This document shows positions 1 through 13,500 of a stretch of 64,000 nt of DNA, piece by piece. The notes under the pieces are model-generated. The model was not told where the DNA came from, searched no databases, and saw only the letters and a program-made list of their open reading frames with translations. This DNA comes from Acridotheres tristis (taxonomy: Eukaryota > Chordata > Aves > Passeriformes > Sturnidae). Position numbers and translations under genes: made by a program. Positions within the stretch are counted from its first letter, which is position 1. Each line of letters begins with the position of its first letter. The stretch is from assembly GCA_037013685.1 (NCBI GenBank), contig CM072894.1:6946841-7010840 (forward strand), given 5' to 3'.

Positions 1-60
1 AATGTAAGAACTGTGAAAAAATACAACTTTAATACACGTGGCTTGTTCATCATTGCTTTT

Positions 61-89
61 GGGGGTTTGGGGAATTGGTTGCTTGGGGG
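61..89 (+). repeat. G-run cluster
   Basis: Three G runs of 5, 4 and 5 bases (61-65, 69-72, 85-89) lie in T-rich sequence. There are only three runs of three or more Gs and one loop is long, so the tract falls short of a canonical four-run G-quadruplex motif. It resembles the other G/T-strand-biased tracts in this window. Confidence 0.6.
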
Positions 90-2613
90 TTTATTTTGAA
101 TTGTCTTTTTAAATTGGAAAAAGTAGAGCATATCTCCACTGCAGTGCAGTTATCCCCACAGAACTTTCCCTGCACTTGGTTCAACTGACAGACTGCTAGC
201 ATATAGCACTCAGATTTTAAGATGAAAATGTTCTGTACTCCACATGAATGTGGCTTGATGTCGTGGAAACAGGGAGTAGTTTGACTGAACCATTCTGAAG
301 AATAAAATCACAGTTAACAAATGAGAAGATAGAATGTGAAGAAAGACTGGCCATTTTAAAAATTAATCAAATAATTAAATGCTAAGATTCCAGTTGAATC
401 AGATGTGAATATAAATATTTAGTAAGAATCTCTTGATTCCCCATGACTATTAAGAATATTTTCTTAAAGCCAGCCTCCTCTGTTCTCTTCTTATGTTCCA
501 TCTCTAGTCCTCTCTATGCCCAAATCACAGCCTGGTGCTGGGGTGGTTAAGGAAGCAATGGAATAAAAGGTCCTTACTTCATTCTTTTGCTGTGCTGCTT
601 TTTAGTGCTGGTACCTACTTTTCCCCTATAAAACTCTGTTCTCAATGCATGGATTAGCTGTGGAAGAGAGCTGGGCAGACAGACTTCTTGGTAACTCTTT
701 TTATGTGTACAGTCATTCAAATGCAAACATCTGGGTCTGGCCCCAGCCTGTAGCCTAGATAATGGAATAAGTGATTTTTTGCCTCCAAGAATGAGACACA
801 CTTGTTTTCCAGTTGCAAACCTTTTTTACAGTCAAAAGATCTATTGACCAAATAAAAAGTCACTGAAAACTGTGACATTTTATAAAAGGCCTATAAATAA
901 TAGCCTATGCTATTTAGAAGTGTTCATTTTAATCACAACCAAACTATTTTACTGCAGAAATGTTGCATCTTAATGTTGTCATTAAAATGTGGGGTTAATT
1001 TGAGATTTTCACAGCATTAAATACTGCACTGACCTAACCTGTCTCTCAAATACATAACTGGGTGTGCTTCGGGTAGTTTACTATACATGGAATTTCTAAA
1101 ATTGCTCTTTTTACCATCAAGGCATGGTTGCACAAATGTAATTTTTTTTTTCTTAGTGTAGCGTTAGGTAGTGTAAAGTGAAGCTGTGCAACATCCCTAA
1201 GTGAAAAAAATTCAGTATGTAACTTTTTGTTTATAAGTGCTCTTTATTATTAGTGTTGCAGGGGTCTTCTGGTTTTCTGTTTCAGGTTTCATTCAATTAT
1301 GTATTCAAGTGAGGTTGCTCCTCAATCTACAAAACTGAAAAAGAGATACCAGGCCTGAGCTTTTGGCAGCAGCAAATACCTGGTTATTCCAGAGAAAACT
1401 GGAGAGGAAACTTGAAGGAGTCAATGCCAGTTCCTAGAGCTGGGCCTAGCTGAACTCTGCTTTTACTTTCACATACATTAATACAACTTTGGGTTGGCTC
1501 TAGCATGTATGACAGGGAACAGTCTCCAAAAAACATCTGGTAATTTCAGACAGTCTGAACACACTATACTAAGACTTTCTTTTGCCCCTGGGGTTATGGC
1601 ATTGCACTGGTATATTGCAAGAATTTTCCAGAGGCAGCTTCAGGAAACTCTTGTTAGAGCAGGTGGTCTTGATGCCCCAAAGGGGCACAAAATTGAGAGA
1701 CAAAGTCTTTTTTATGTTTTCACAGCACAGACTGCTCTTTGCATTGTGGACACAGCACACAGTCTATGTCAAGTTTGCAGTGCTGTTTCTTCAGTGCAGA
1801 GTTTCAAGCTTGCAAAACATTTCTGGATGCTGTCAGCTGAAATTTGGATTCTGTAATGCCTTTGGCCAGGGCTTGTATACACAGGGAAGATGTTTTTGGA
1901 ACTCAAAACACATGCGTGGAGCTCCACCAAGATGAATCAGCAGCTCAGGAAACTTAGTACATCTTTCTAGAGCCAATTTTTTTCTTTTTTTAATCTTATT
2001 TCTTTTTAACAAGTACTGGCTTAGTATTGAACTTTTTCCGAAAACCAAATTCTTGCCCTGACAAAGCTTTGACCATTTCTGAACAAATTTAAGGGATGGT
2101 CAGAAGAGCAGTGTTGTCATGGCTATGTTCTGACCAAAATGCAATACTGAACCTATAGTACAAAATATTCAGAATATTCTACAGCACCTTAAGGAAGCAG
2201 TGTGAATGCTCTCTACAGTATATAAGAGAGAGGAGGGACATCATAGGAGAAGCCTGTAATCATTGTACTTTTAACAAGCTCATAGAAATCAATTTTCATC
2301 TGGCTTACTAATAGGTATTGAACTGTACGTAATTTGGTTAAGAATATTTGGATTTTAGGATAAGCATGGAATGGATATGTTTCATTGCATCACCAGAAGT
2401 TAATTTTCTATGTATTCCAGCTAAACTGTCCCATGTTTTCACTAAAGGCATTGGTGGGGGACACAGGTCTATGTGCATTGATTTCCCACTTCACCAGTAC
2501 TTGATTATTTCCCTACTTCAGTGAGTTTATTATCCCCTGAAGACAGAAATCTTTCTAACTGATGCTGTGGTATGTTCCACAGTCATGCTTCCTCCAAACA
2601 AATCCAGAAATCC

Positions 2614-2657
2614 ATTTCATATCCTCTTTAATATTGAAGGTTTTCAGGATATGAAAT
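2614..2657. repeat. Perfect 12-bp inverted repeat, 20-nt loop
   Basis: The arms ATTTCATATCCT (2614-2625) and AGGATATGAAAT (2646-2657) are exact reverse complements separated by 20 bases. The loop itself contains a weak CTTTAATATTGAAG near-palindrome. Pairing stops at both outer edges, so the stem is too short for a standard miRNA precursor. It could be a remnant of a small DNA transposon, a protein-binding palindrome or chance. Confidence 0.75.
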
Positions 2658-2879
2658 ATTGTCTTGCTCTTCTGATGCTACTTCACAGCAGGAAAAATAT
2701 CCAAGTATATTTAAGTATGGGGGAAAAGTACAGTTTTCACACCTCAGTCCACTTTGCTGGATAAGAGGATGGCATTTTTCCAGGGCAGGGGAAAACCAAC
2801 ACCAAATATTTTTTGAAGCTTCATAGTTCAGAAGATTCTGCTATTCAGAGCCAATGCATAAATGCAAATAAGTTAATGG

Positions 2880-2895
2880 GAATGAATGAATGAAT
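2880..2895 (+). repeat. (GAAT)4 microsatellite
   Basis: Four exact tandem copies of GAAT are seen. It is a short simple repeat with no evident function. Confidence 0.85.
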
Positions 2896-5800
2896 AGGTA
2901 GGAAAAGACTGGTATTTCATCCCACATAATCTCAAACTGAATATTTTCTAACATCTGGATGGTTATTTCTTTGTCCTTAAGACAACACAGAATTTAGATG
3001 TGAAAGGCTGTGTTATCAACCCAAATACCAATTTTTGCCCTGCCTCCACCCTTCAAAAATAAAAAGATTTAATCATAGCAAGCTAAATGTGAGAGAGAAC
3101 AATTTAATAAAATAAGTTTCAGATGAAGGAGAAGTTATGTTTTTTTCTCGTCTCTTGCTTATGGAATTTTCTTTTTTTTACAGAATCCAATCAGTGAGGA
3201 AAAAACAATCCAAAGAAAGTAATGATGATAGAGTAGGACAAAAAATATTATTTCTAGATAGTAAATGCCTCAGTGCCATTTTTCTTGCTTTCATTAAATA
3301 TTTCCTGCCCAAGAAAGGAGAAATTAAGATCTGTCAAAATCAGCAATTTTACTAAAAATGAACTGCTTTCCCCTCCTGTCCTGGGTTGCCTGATTTCACT
3401 GCCAAATGACACAAGCCAGTGCATTCTAAAAGATCTGGAAATAAAGAGACATCACTGTTTTTCTACAGGAATTTTTTGCTAACTTTCAAATGACACATTT
3501 TTAATGTGGATATTAATTACCCCAACAATGCCAGCAGAACGCATTCTTGCAAGATAAGCAACCCATCAGAGTGGGGTGAATATTCAACTAAACACTTGCT
3601 TAAAACTTAAGGACTTCTAGAGCAAGTTGAGCCACATGTCCTTCCAGAATTAGCAGAAAACTGAGCACTGAGTGGTGTGACCTGAGCTGGCACCTGCTTT
3701 TATTTTCATTCACAGAAGAGAGAAACCACTCGAAAGATAATTTGCTCCAAAAATACACACGAGTGAATGAACTCCTCTACCCACCTCTGACTGTGAATAG
3801 TCCAGTATACTGAATTCAAAGGGGAATTTCTGCATCTTCTGCCAAAACTGAAGTAAAAAAAAAGAAAACACCAAATTTTGTGCTTCTACCAAGACTTCCC
3901 AGGTTACTATAGAATATCCATAAGCTCTGAGGTTCTTACCAAGTGCTTTCCACGTTACTGCCAGTCATTTTCCATTTTCTCCATATCCCATCCTCTGACA
4001 GGGAGTTCTCTGGGGATGAAGCAGCTTAACTAATGAGTATTGACAAAGTCAAAGCCAACTGACATGTGCTCAATTTTTCAAGATGATCTATAGTGATTTA
4101 ATGATAGGTGACAAGTTCCAGGAAAAGGTAGCATGTAGCTTCAGGATTAGTGTTAAATTCTTCCAGGAATTTTCAATCAACCTACAGTTTACAGTTCCCT
4201 TTCCTATTCAAAAATCTTGGGAAGAATTGTTTCATGTTACAAACACTTAGGTGGTTCAGTTGGTAGAGCACATCCATTTTCTTCTGTTTTAAAGCTGACT
4301 AGCAATACTTTTCACACCTGTGCTTGCCCTTTTCCTGTGATATTCTCACATTCTTGAGGTTTTTTTCTGTGTATTCTTGCATTTATGTGTGTCTTAGAAC
4401 CATCCAGGAAAAGCATCAGTGTTTTATGAGAATGCAAAATGCAGCTATGCTGTAAGAAAATTATTTATTAGCTCCCAGTCCTGATTAAATCACTTACATG
4501 GTAAATAGAGACGTTTGCCTCACCTGCACTTTTGTGTCTTGTGGGCCCTCACTGCTGTTCTCTTGGTTTAGTTTTCACTTGTAATGAAGCATCTGATTGA
4601 AAAGTCATTGTACCATGGCCTGGGTTTCAGGCTAATTCAAGATTTTTCCTACCCATCTTCTACATTAGAAGTTTGCAATATCCCACGGAAAATTCCTTGA
4701 CTTGGTAATATCCTTCATAAAGTTCTTTGTAACTAAATTTTTATATCGTCTCCAATTTTGATTTAAAAAGCAATCCAAAGATTCAAAAAACTTCCAGCTG
4801 TGCCAAAGGAAAAATATGCATGTTCTCATAAATTTTACATGAGTACTTGTATAGGTGAAAAGAAAAAGTACATGAAGAGGACAAAAATATAGTTTTAATA
4901 AAGACTCCCTGCCATTCTGACTTCGTTCTTTCTCTCAAAGCTGTCAAAAAATAGCTTGCAATGCTAAAATAACTGAAAAACTCAGAGTGCATTCAGAAGC
5001 TCCTACTTTGGGCTATAAAATTTAGCAACGTGAGTAAAAATAATTGAGTTCAACAAAATGAATGTTTTTAGTGCCTAAGAACTCCCAAAAACAGCATTGA
5101 GAAAACAGACTTTGCTTCCTAAGGATTACCTCCCACTTCTTATTTCTTGATTTCTAGGATACCAAATGCTCTGATAACAGAGTGATTCAAAATATTATTG
5201 GAAATAACTTAGTGCTGTTTGTGTCTTCAGCTTTTCTATCATATTTACTACATATATTTGTTCATTGATTTCTCTTCAAAGTGGCTCAGTGTCAAGAAAA
5301 CAAAAGATACTGCACGAAAAGCAGTAAATATATCATCCCTTAAGGACTGGATGTGATTCTGATCCAGGTGCTATGTGTTTAGGTAACCTGACAAACACAT
5401 CTCTTGATTTCAGTGATAAGATTTCAGGTATGAACTGAAAATATTTTCACGTGGTTTGATAGACAGCTATGCAGATCATGTTGGGGTTTTTTCCTTTAAA
5501 TTATAGTGTGGAAATGTAAGGCAAAGTGAATACTGGAATACACTGGATAGCACTGAGTTTGTCCATACCAAACTGTCATCATAGTATAGACAGCATAGAT
5601 CTTTAACATTTTGGGGGGTTTTATTAGAGGTGGACTCAGTACAAAGTTGTTGAGAAGTGCAGCTAGAGCACAAAGTGGATCTGAGGTTGAAAAGAGCCTG
5701 GGGGTGCATCTCTCCTGCCTCAGGTTATTTCAGCTCAAATGGCACAAAACTGAGTGAAGCCATGACCAATAGTTTTTAGAACAGACACACGTCCAATGCT

Positions 5801-6000
5801 AAATCTCTGTAGGACCTTTTCCAAAGTCGGCTTATCTGAAAGCTCTACCTTAAATCAGGCCTGCAGGTCCTAATAAGAAGGCTTGAATAGATTTCCTTTT
5901 TCAGTGGGTCTTTTCTATGAGGGTAGCTTATCCTCTATTGTCATAATCATTAGCCCTTAATCTTTATTTAGGAAGTAATTTGGAGTAGCTAAGTAGACCA

Positions 6001-9000
6001 TGTGCTCTTTTGCTCAAGTTCAGAGTTTGTGTGAAACCGATTGGGATTTTCTCAGCTGTATAATTTATCTGGTGGAGTGCCTATAAAAATATTGTCAAAA
6101 CAGGCTCATATTAGTGCCCTTAGCCAAAACCTTCCCAAAGAAAATCTTATTAACCTGTCTGCTAACGAAGAAGGGCAAGCCATGAAGTGGAATCTCTCCT
6201 TCCAAGGCATTTACTGCCTAAGAGCAGTAAATTTGAGTTGTGGCTGCTGGCTCTTGTGTCCAGCCAGGTGCAGAGGTGGACCTGCATGGTGTGCTGTCCA
6301 CTCACAGATTTACACTGCAGCTCACTTTTTTTTCTTCCATGTCCTTTCTTGTGAAGCAATCGTGGATAACAGTTCAATTGAGACAATGTATTTTATCTAA
6401 GTAGAGTTAGGCGTGATTTAAGTTCAATAAGGACTTGTGGCAATGCTTTAAGGCTGGAGGGGGTAACCAGAATGAAGGCAGTTAGAATGCCTTCCATGGG
6501 GGTGTTGATACATCAATCACAGCAGGACAGGATGCATTTAGCCAGGAAAAGTAAGGCACCATCGATATTGAAAAAGTGTTTTGTTTATGATGACAGATGA
6601 TTTCTTCTGGGTTTCCCTCATGGCAAGTACTTATAAGGAAAATGGAAATGACTGTGTGTTCAAGTGCCTTGCCAGTCTAGCTACATTAATTATAAGTTTT
6701 TCTTTTCTATTCCATGTGCCTGCTGCATTTAAGTGAATAGAACTTTGCTTATGTGATGGAGTTGAAGTCACAAAAGAAAATAGGTAGTGGAACAGGACAC
6801 TGAACACAGCATGTCCCTGCCCAGAGAATTCATCACAGCATTGCATGATCAAAGCTCACTGACAGCAGCAGTGACTTTGGAAAGATTCTTCCCCCTCTCC
6901 CCCGAGGTGTTTTTGCTGAGCATGATGTGATATGGGATGGAAAATCTCTTTGGGTTGAATAGTCTCAGCTGCATCCCCTCCCAAACTCTTGCTCACTCTC
7001 GCCCTACTCACTGGTGCAGCAAAGCTGTGCAAGAGCTCTTCAGCCAAAACTGAACCCCTGGTGTGCTGCCAACACTGACTGGGCCACAAAAGTCAAACCC
7101 AGCACCATATAGATTGCCCAGAAGAAAATTAACTCCCTCCCAGCCACGCTCAGTACAGCAAGACGGCAAAAATGTCTGTGCTGTGTGGAAACTTGGTGGT
7201 GGTTTTTAGGTTTAACACCTGGTAGGTAAACCTGGGCACTTAAGGCTCCTGTTCTTCGATAAGGATGAAAGGCTGGGTAGGCAGGGTAGGCTTTCTATTG
7301 TTGCTTTTAGAGAAAGAAGAGGGACTATTTTCACATAGTCTCACAAATTAATGCTTCCCCCTGATTGCCAGAACTGCGTTGCTGCAAACCATGGTCCTTT
7401 GTATCCTGGTTTGAAAATTGTAGCAATCAATTCCAATGCAATTGCAGCTTTTCTTTATTAAGTGTTGCAGAACTGTTTCCTCATGAGTATTCCCCAAAGG
7501 CATTTGCACACACTTATAAACTTTTTTTTAAATGAGTTTCAACAATCTTACCCAGACTACAGCTACTTTCTTACAGTTTTTCAACTAAAAATTATGAAAA
7601 AAAAGTGAAAACAAATTGTAACTTCAAGCAAAATTGGAAATAACAAAGGCATTGTTTCTCACACTCGAGTTTAGAGAGAAGTCAGAGACACCAATGCTCC
7701 AGTGGTCACGATCACACCACCTTCAGCTTCTCAAAAGCTGCCCTCTTCTATTTAACACACTCCTCCATATTAAGGATCAGCTGTAAACCAGCTGTTAAAA
7801 TATTTCTTTCAGTATTACAACAGCTGAAATTCATGAAAATGATTTCTTAGTGCACTTGCAATAAAATTGCTTCCACGCAGTGTATGGAATGGGTTAGTCT
7901 GAGGAAAATCTAAAAATATTGCTGACAGTTCAGAATTATGCAGCTTCTGCCTTTACTTCTGATGCTGAAATACATTTCTTGTTGGTATAAACAAGCAACA
8001 TTGTGCCTTTGGCAGCTTCCATCTTGCTAGTGCCTTTCTTGCTTCTTAAATTACACATGTGCTAAAAACTGTACCTCAAAGGGAGAATAATCCAGTGGTT
8101 TGCCAAACAGAACTTGAATAATGGGGAATTGCCTGTGTAGTGGAGAATTGTGCATCCTGGAGAGTTCCTGTTCAAAGCAGTTTTTAGGTTACCTGCACAG
8201 CAGGTCACTGGCCAACACAAGATACTTTCTATTCTGTGTGATTCAGCAATACCAGCTTTCTTTCTCCTGACTGCCCAAAGAAAATGGAAAAATGGAACCT
8301 ATGACTTCAGCAGCTCCCAGAGAGATGTTTACATGTTTGGGAAATCTTGATTTTGTTACCAAGTGCAGCACAGTCTTGTAAATCACTTCCAGGTGACGAT
8401 TAACTTTTTTCTCCCTTTTTTTTTCTGCTACCCAACATCCATTTTCAATCAATCTCGGTGAATCTATAAATAAATGTATTACAATGTGATTTCACCAGAG
8501 GTGCCTCTCATATGTTCCACTGTGAAGATGCTGCCGCTTCCCAAAGTTTGTGGCTCACTTTTGAGGACACAAATAGAATCTCTGTTAGGATGTGGCAGAA
8601 GCCAGGCTCAGAGCTGCTGTGGATGAACACAAAACACAGATCCTTCTGGCAAGAAGGGGAGAGGCACTAAGAGGGTGCAGACATTGTAGATTTACCAGGT
8701 TTCTGTGAGACCCAGCTTTCCAAGAAGAGGTACTTTTGTCCAGTGACTTAGTTTGGGCTTGTAGAAAGTGTCTTTTTTGTGCCCACGTGTTGTCACTGCA
8801 AAATAAGGCCCCCTGTTACTAAACGCTTCACTAAGCTCTGAGGAAGACAGACTTAAATATTAAGCGTTTTTCTTTCAGCAATACCCAAACTAAAAGTATA
8901 TTATTTCTATATTAGAATTGTTAAAATGATAAAAATGTACTGCTTTCTAAAGTTATTTTTGTTTCAAACTTGACTTTTGAAAGAGTTAGCCAATAGTGTA

Positions 9001-12000
9001 TCAATATTAGTCCTATTTCAATACCAGGGACCTCTTAGTCACTGTCCTGCTGTACTAAATTCTGTAACACTAAAGACTGAGAGTATATAGTAATAAATTA
9101 CCCTTTTTAGACTTTTTTAGGGTTTTTAAGATTCATACAATCATTTTCTTTAGTCACCAGAAAAATTGTTCTTGACTAGGAGGCTCATAATCAGAAACAG
9201 GTTACAGCACCTGTTATTTCCAAAAAGTAAATAAGCTACATTGAATAAGCTGAAATTCCTCTTTTGTCAAGATCAGCTTTTATAAAACAAAATGAGATAT
9301 TACAGGTGATTTAATGTGGACCTTCAACAATGTATTGTTTCACTTAATATGTGAAAAAATGTTCAAAATACGTAAGTAGTCAGATTGATATTTTTATGTT
9401 AGTTATAAGTAAGAACCTAGAAAGAAAACAATAGGTCTGTCACAGTATGTAAAAAAAAACATTATTGTACTTAGATTAAAAATGTGCATTTGTGTGCCTG
9501 CAGTAAAAAAAATCTTGATGGTTCTGTGATTAAGGTTTAGTTCAGTGCATGTCTAAAATCCTTCAAAATTTTTTTACGAAGTCTGGATAAGGATGGTTGC
9601 ACTCCAGTGTTGTTTTAGGAGTGTTCTGGTGCACTTTTCTCAATATCATGTCACTCTTTTCAGTACTGTGTCCTTATCTCCTCAGGTTTTTGTACTGCCT
9701 GGCCCTGCCCTCACCATCCCCACATCCCTTAGCAAATTCCCACTGGCTCCTGTTGGGGCTGTGAATGCAACCCAGGAAAAGATACACTGAGGATTTGAAC
9801 AAAGTCCTTCAAGCCCTTCCTTGAGGCAATTCAAAGGACAAGGCTGCTTCAGGTATTTTCCCCATATCTACTGAAAACTGCCTCACTGGACACCTTGATG
9901 CCCCATTAACCAGCAGTGCTGGGCTGCTTTAATGGGTGCTCAACAGCTGGAATTGGCACCAGGCTTTGCAAAGGAGCCAGCAGCTAGGGGAATCCCTCCG
10001 TGAATCCCTCCTGCTTTGAAACCTTCCACTTATTAATAATCAAATCCCTATTAAAAAACAAATCTACTTTTTAAATTTTAATATGAACAGGATGACTCTG
10101 CATCTTGAGTGGGAGAATAAAGTTTGATTCTTTACCTCACTTTAATGTGGTCATGCTGATGTCTTCCATGGCATTAGTATTAACTGATAGAACTGAGAAA
10201 GAATTTGTCCCTCTGTTAAAACAGTTTTAAGGCCCAACAACAAAATGCCATGGCCACAAGATGGCCTTCAAAACTGCCAGAGAAACTATAAGTCTGTTCA
10301 GAAGGCTACCAGCCATGTGTAAATATTGTTTTCCCATTCTGAATATTGATATGGTTATTTCTACCTCAGAGAATTAAAGATCTTCCACAAGGTCACTTTT
10401 TATTTCTTCTCCCTTTTTCTTTTTTTGTAGAAGAGTCACCCTTTTCATGGTGAATAGTACTAAGTTCTGCTACAAATATTTCTTGGAAAGGTTCTTTGGG
10501 ACATCAACTGCTATTTATCCAGAACAAATCCATCTGAGCTAGGTCCACAAAAATAAAAAAATTAAGATGTCCTGATAAAGATCTGATGCATTTGGAAACT
10601 GTCTCTTCAGTAACCCCAAAATATAAGTAGTCAGACAGTCTAGGTCATTATGCTGGAGGTGCCAATCTCCCAGCATATTTAATGCCAGCTCTGTGCCACC
10701 TTCAGCTCTGATTTGCACTTCCCCATCACTGAGATGCCCTTCCCCCTTCCTCAGGTCAGATGGAGAGGGAAAGACATCAGCCACATCACTTAAAAACTCA
10801 GCTTTTCTCTTCCAAGGATTTTAATACTGTTAATTGATATTAGTACGTTATAAATAATTCCTTAGTTCAAAGACTTTGTTTACAAAACTGACTCAACCTT
10901 TCTTAAGCACAGTTCTTGTGAGTTTTGCTGTCTGGCTTTAACACTTCACAGATGACAAAATAATAGCAAAACTAGCCTCAAAAATCATGGAGGAAAACCC
11001 CTTTTTTTTTTACAGTACCTAGTTTCACAGTGTGTTGACACTGGGAAAAAGAACCCTCCCAGTTAACTTCTTTTTTTTTCTCAAGCAACACTAAATTTAA
11101 GCTGTGAAAAAGATTACATTTTGAAATTTTCTGGTAGTTCAGATATGTGAAATATATCTCTCCACTTCCGTGAAGATACCATTTATGAGAAGCAGGTAGT
11201 CTATAGGATTTAAAAATATGAAATACTAGGAATTCAAGGTATTACAACATCAAGTTAACCTAGAAAATCACAAAAGGAACTAATTTATCTTGATGGCTTC
11301 ATTCTAGGCACACACTATGAGAGCATAAACAGAATTAATCCATCTCATTCAGCATTTATGAATGTCAGCGTGTGAGTAATAAGGAATACATGACCAGGTA
11401 TTACCATGCTAGAACATGTGATGTGATGTGGGCTCCCCTTATGTGTGCATTTCTCTGAAATTGCCTAGGCGAGCTACCTGTGAAAATATTAATTCTTCCA
11501 CTACAGTGACTCATAGCATAGAATACGTGTGTTTTACCTGCTGAGAAAATTCTAATGCAAAGAATGGGAATCACGAATTTGTGCAAGCACAGAAACTGAC
11601 AGTTTGGTGGTGGTAGATATGAGGCAAAATGATTGTATCCAGGGAGGTAACTTCCACTGCTCAGTATGTTTTATATAAAGAGAAGTGATGCTGTAAAAAC
11701 ACAGATTGATACAGAAGATCTAAAGAACACAGGTGTATAAGGTATGATGCTCTTGGAAAATACTGGATTTTTTTAACTCAGCCTGCTTAAAATAGAGATT
11801 AGAAGACATTTTCTGTTTATTTCATGACAGCTGTTAATACTACTGCTCTGGAAGCTAATGGAATATTTGACATAGATATTTAAAAAAAAAATACTTATTG
11901 TAAATTACATTTAATTTTCAATGGACTGCAGTGATGAAGTTGAACAATAAGTTTTCTAAAAATGTCCACGAGTAATCCTCTGTCTGTAGTGTAAGGATTT

Positions 12001-13500
12001 CACTCTAGTACACAAGGGTACTTTGGATCTTATTGTAGGGAGGATTTTCTTTGTCTTTGACATGGTTATTGGCAAGATATTCTTTGTTCCTTGCAGATAA
12101 TGGAGAATGCCTTTTTATGGTGAAAATGGTAAATAGGCCTTGAGAAGAAGTCTTGGTTTAAGAAGTGTTAGCATTTTGTGGTTTCATTTGAGCGCCAGAT
12201 TTTTAATTTCAGATGTTAACCACACAAGACAACTTGCTTCTGAAGAAACAGCATAACTCTTGTGTCAGTGAGGACCCAGCACCTTGATTAATGGATATCC
12301 ATGATCACGAGTAGTACTTCCAAAAATACAATATGCATAAACTCTGTTTAAAAATCCTGTTTAGGCTTCAGTTTATCCCTGTTAATACTCCAGTCTACTA
12401 CTTGTTCTCAATTGCATAATAGTATCCTTCTCTACCCTATTGGCAATGTTCAAGAAATGCTTATTGGTAGACCTACAGGAAGGCCCAGAAGATTGTGGAA
12501 TATGGACAATAGCCTAAATAATAAAGGGACTTACTCTTCTAGATAAGGTGTTGTACAAATATAAGGTTGTGGATCAGTAGCCATAGCTTTTCTCTCAGAA
12601 AATGATGCTTGAGCTCACACATAGCTGCTCCAGCAGCCCAGCAGTGTACAGCTGTCTTTTACCTAATGGTGATGAGAAGTTCTCCAGCCTCACTCCTCTC
12701 CCTGCTCCGAGGCAAACATATTCTAATGCTCTGGACCTTCAGTCACGTATTTGTTGATGTGGCATCCACCAACAGCTGCACAAGAGTAGTCATGCTGTCT
12801 TTTCCATTAATGGCTTAATAATACATGAATGATATATGAATGCTGTCCTCACATGAAGTACTTTCTTAATGATTGTTTGTAGAATTAACTAATTGCATAT
12901 TATTAGTTTAGAGAGAGCCAATAAATAAGGAATGGTGCAATCGCTTTGGGTTTACTGCATTCCACCACATCAAACATTTGGTTTGTTTCAAGTCTTGTAA
13001 CCCTAATTTTGGAACAAACCGTAGTCTAGACTCCAGCTGTCATAAAACATCTGTAGCTGGTTCCTCTGGTATCTTTTACACTTTAGTAAAAATCTTGGGT
13101 GCACTTTGTGTGCCAAAACTTAGACTTTGGGGTACCATGATTCTAAGGAACCAAAGCTATTGGTGTTGATGGAAGCAAAGAGTCTAAAGTTCCTTCTTGT
13201 ATTCTCTGCAAGACTGTCACTATAAATCAAGGTATCAATTTCTGGCTGTCAGTTTTGCTCCTTCAATTGAGTCATGACAAATGCTCATCTTCCACTCCTA
13301 GTTAGTGTTTTCACACACCAATACAGTTTTGAGACTCTTGCATGAAATTTACATGAAGTTCCCAAATCAGGAGAGTTTTTAAGGCATGAACTAAGTGAAT
13401 TAACCTTAAGAAAAGTATGCTGGAAATCTTTGTTATGGTGGGCTAGCACTGTCACTCCTTGGCTGTCACTTCTTTAATTGTTACATAAAACTTTTCTGGC
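6001..13500. other. AT-rich non-coding DNA
   Basis: No gene was recognised. Minus-strand open frames at 6856-7089 (77 codons) and 10539-10784 (81 codons) have fairly protein-like composition but no recognisable family and no supporting splice structure. A strong pyrimidine tract ending in AG lies just before about 10432 on the plus strand. The sequence after it has no convincing exon. Nothing else stands out. Confidence 0.6.

Larger units (their letters stand above)
1..6000. other. AT-rich non-coding DNA
   Basis: No exon, RNA gene or recognisable transposon was identified. Open frames are short and overlap on both strands, as expected by chance. The stretch holds a G-run cluster at the left edge (61-89), a 12-bp-arm hairpin at 2614-2657 and a four-copy GAAT repeat at 2880-2895. 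Several pyrimidine-rich tracts ending in AG (for example before 3183) look like splice acceptors, but such tracts occur every few kilobases in this window and are not evidence of exons by themselves. Confidence 0.6.

Noticed and set aside
1286..1308. Strong acceptor (TTTCTGTTTCAG) followed 23 bases later by a good donor (CAA|GTGAGG), a possible micro-exon
   Set aside because: Acceptor-like tracts are frequent in this AT-rich sequence and a 23-nt exon cannot be supported without transcripts.
3183..3260. Strong acceptor-like tract (TTTTTTTTACAG) leading into an open, charged frame
   Set aside because: The donor side is weak and the frame is short. There is nothing beyond a chance splice-like site.
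3903..3920. ATAGAATATCC word resembling a CR1 tail on the minus strand
   Set aside because: The match ends after about 11 bases and the following sequence does not continue as CR1.
4252..4263. Perfect Pol III A-box word (TGGTTCAGTTGG) followed by TAGAGCA, as in tRNA D-arms
   Set aside because: No B-box (GGTTCRANYCC) follows within the normal distance, and no acceptor or anticodon stem can be folded. It is at most a relic of a tRNA-derived SINE, and may be chance.
10539..10784. 81-codon minus-strand frame with protein-like composition
   Set aside because: No recognisable domain, length well within chance, and no splice sites or homologous block nearby.
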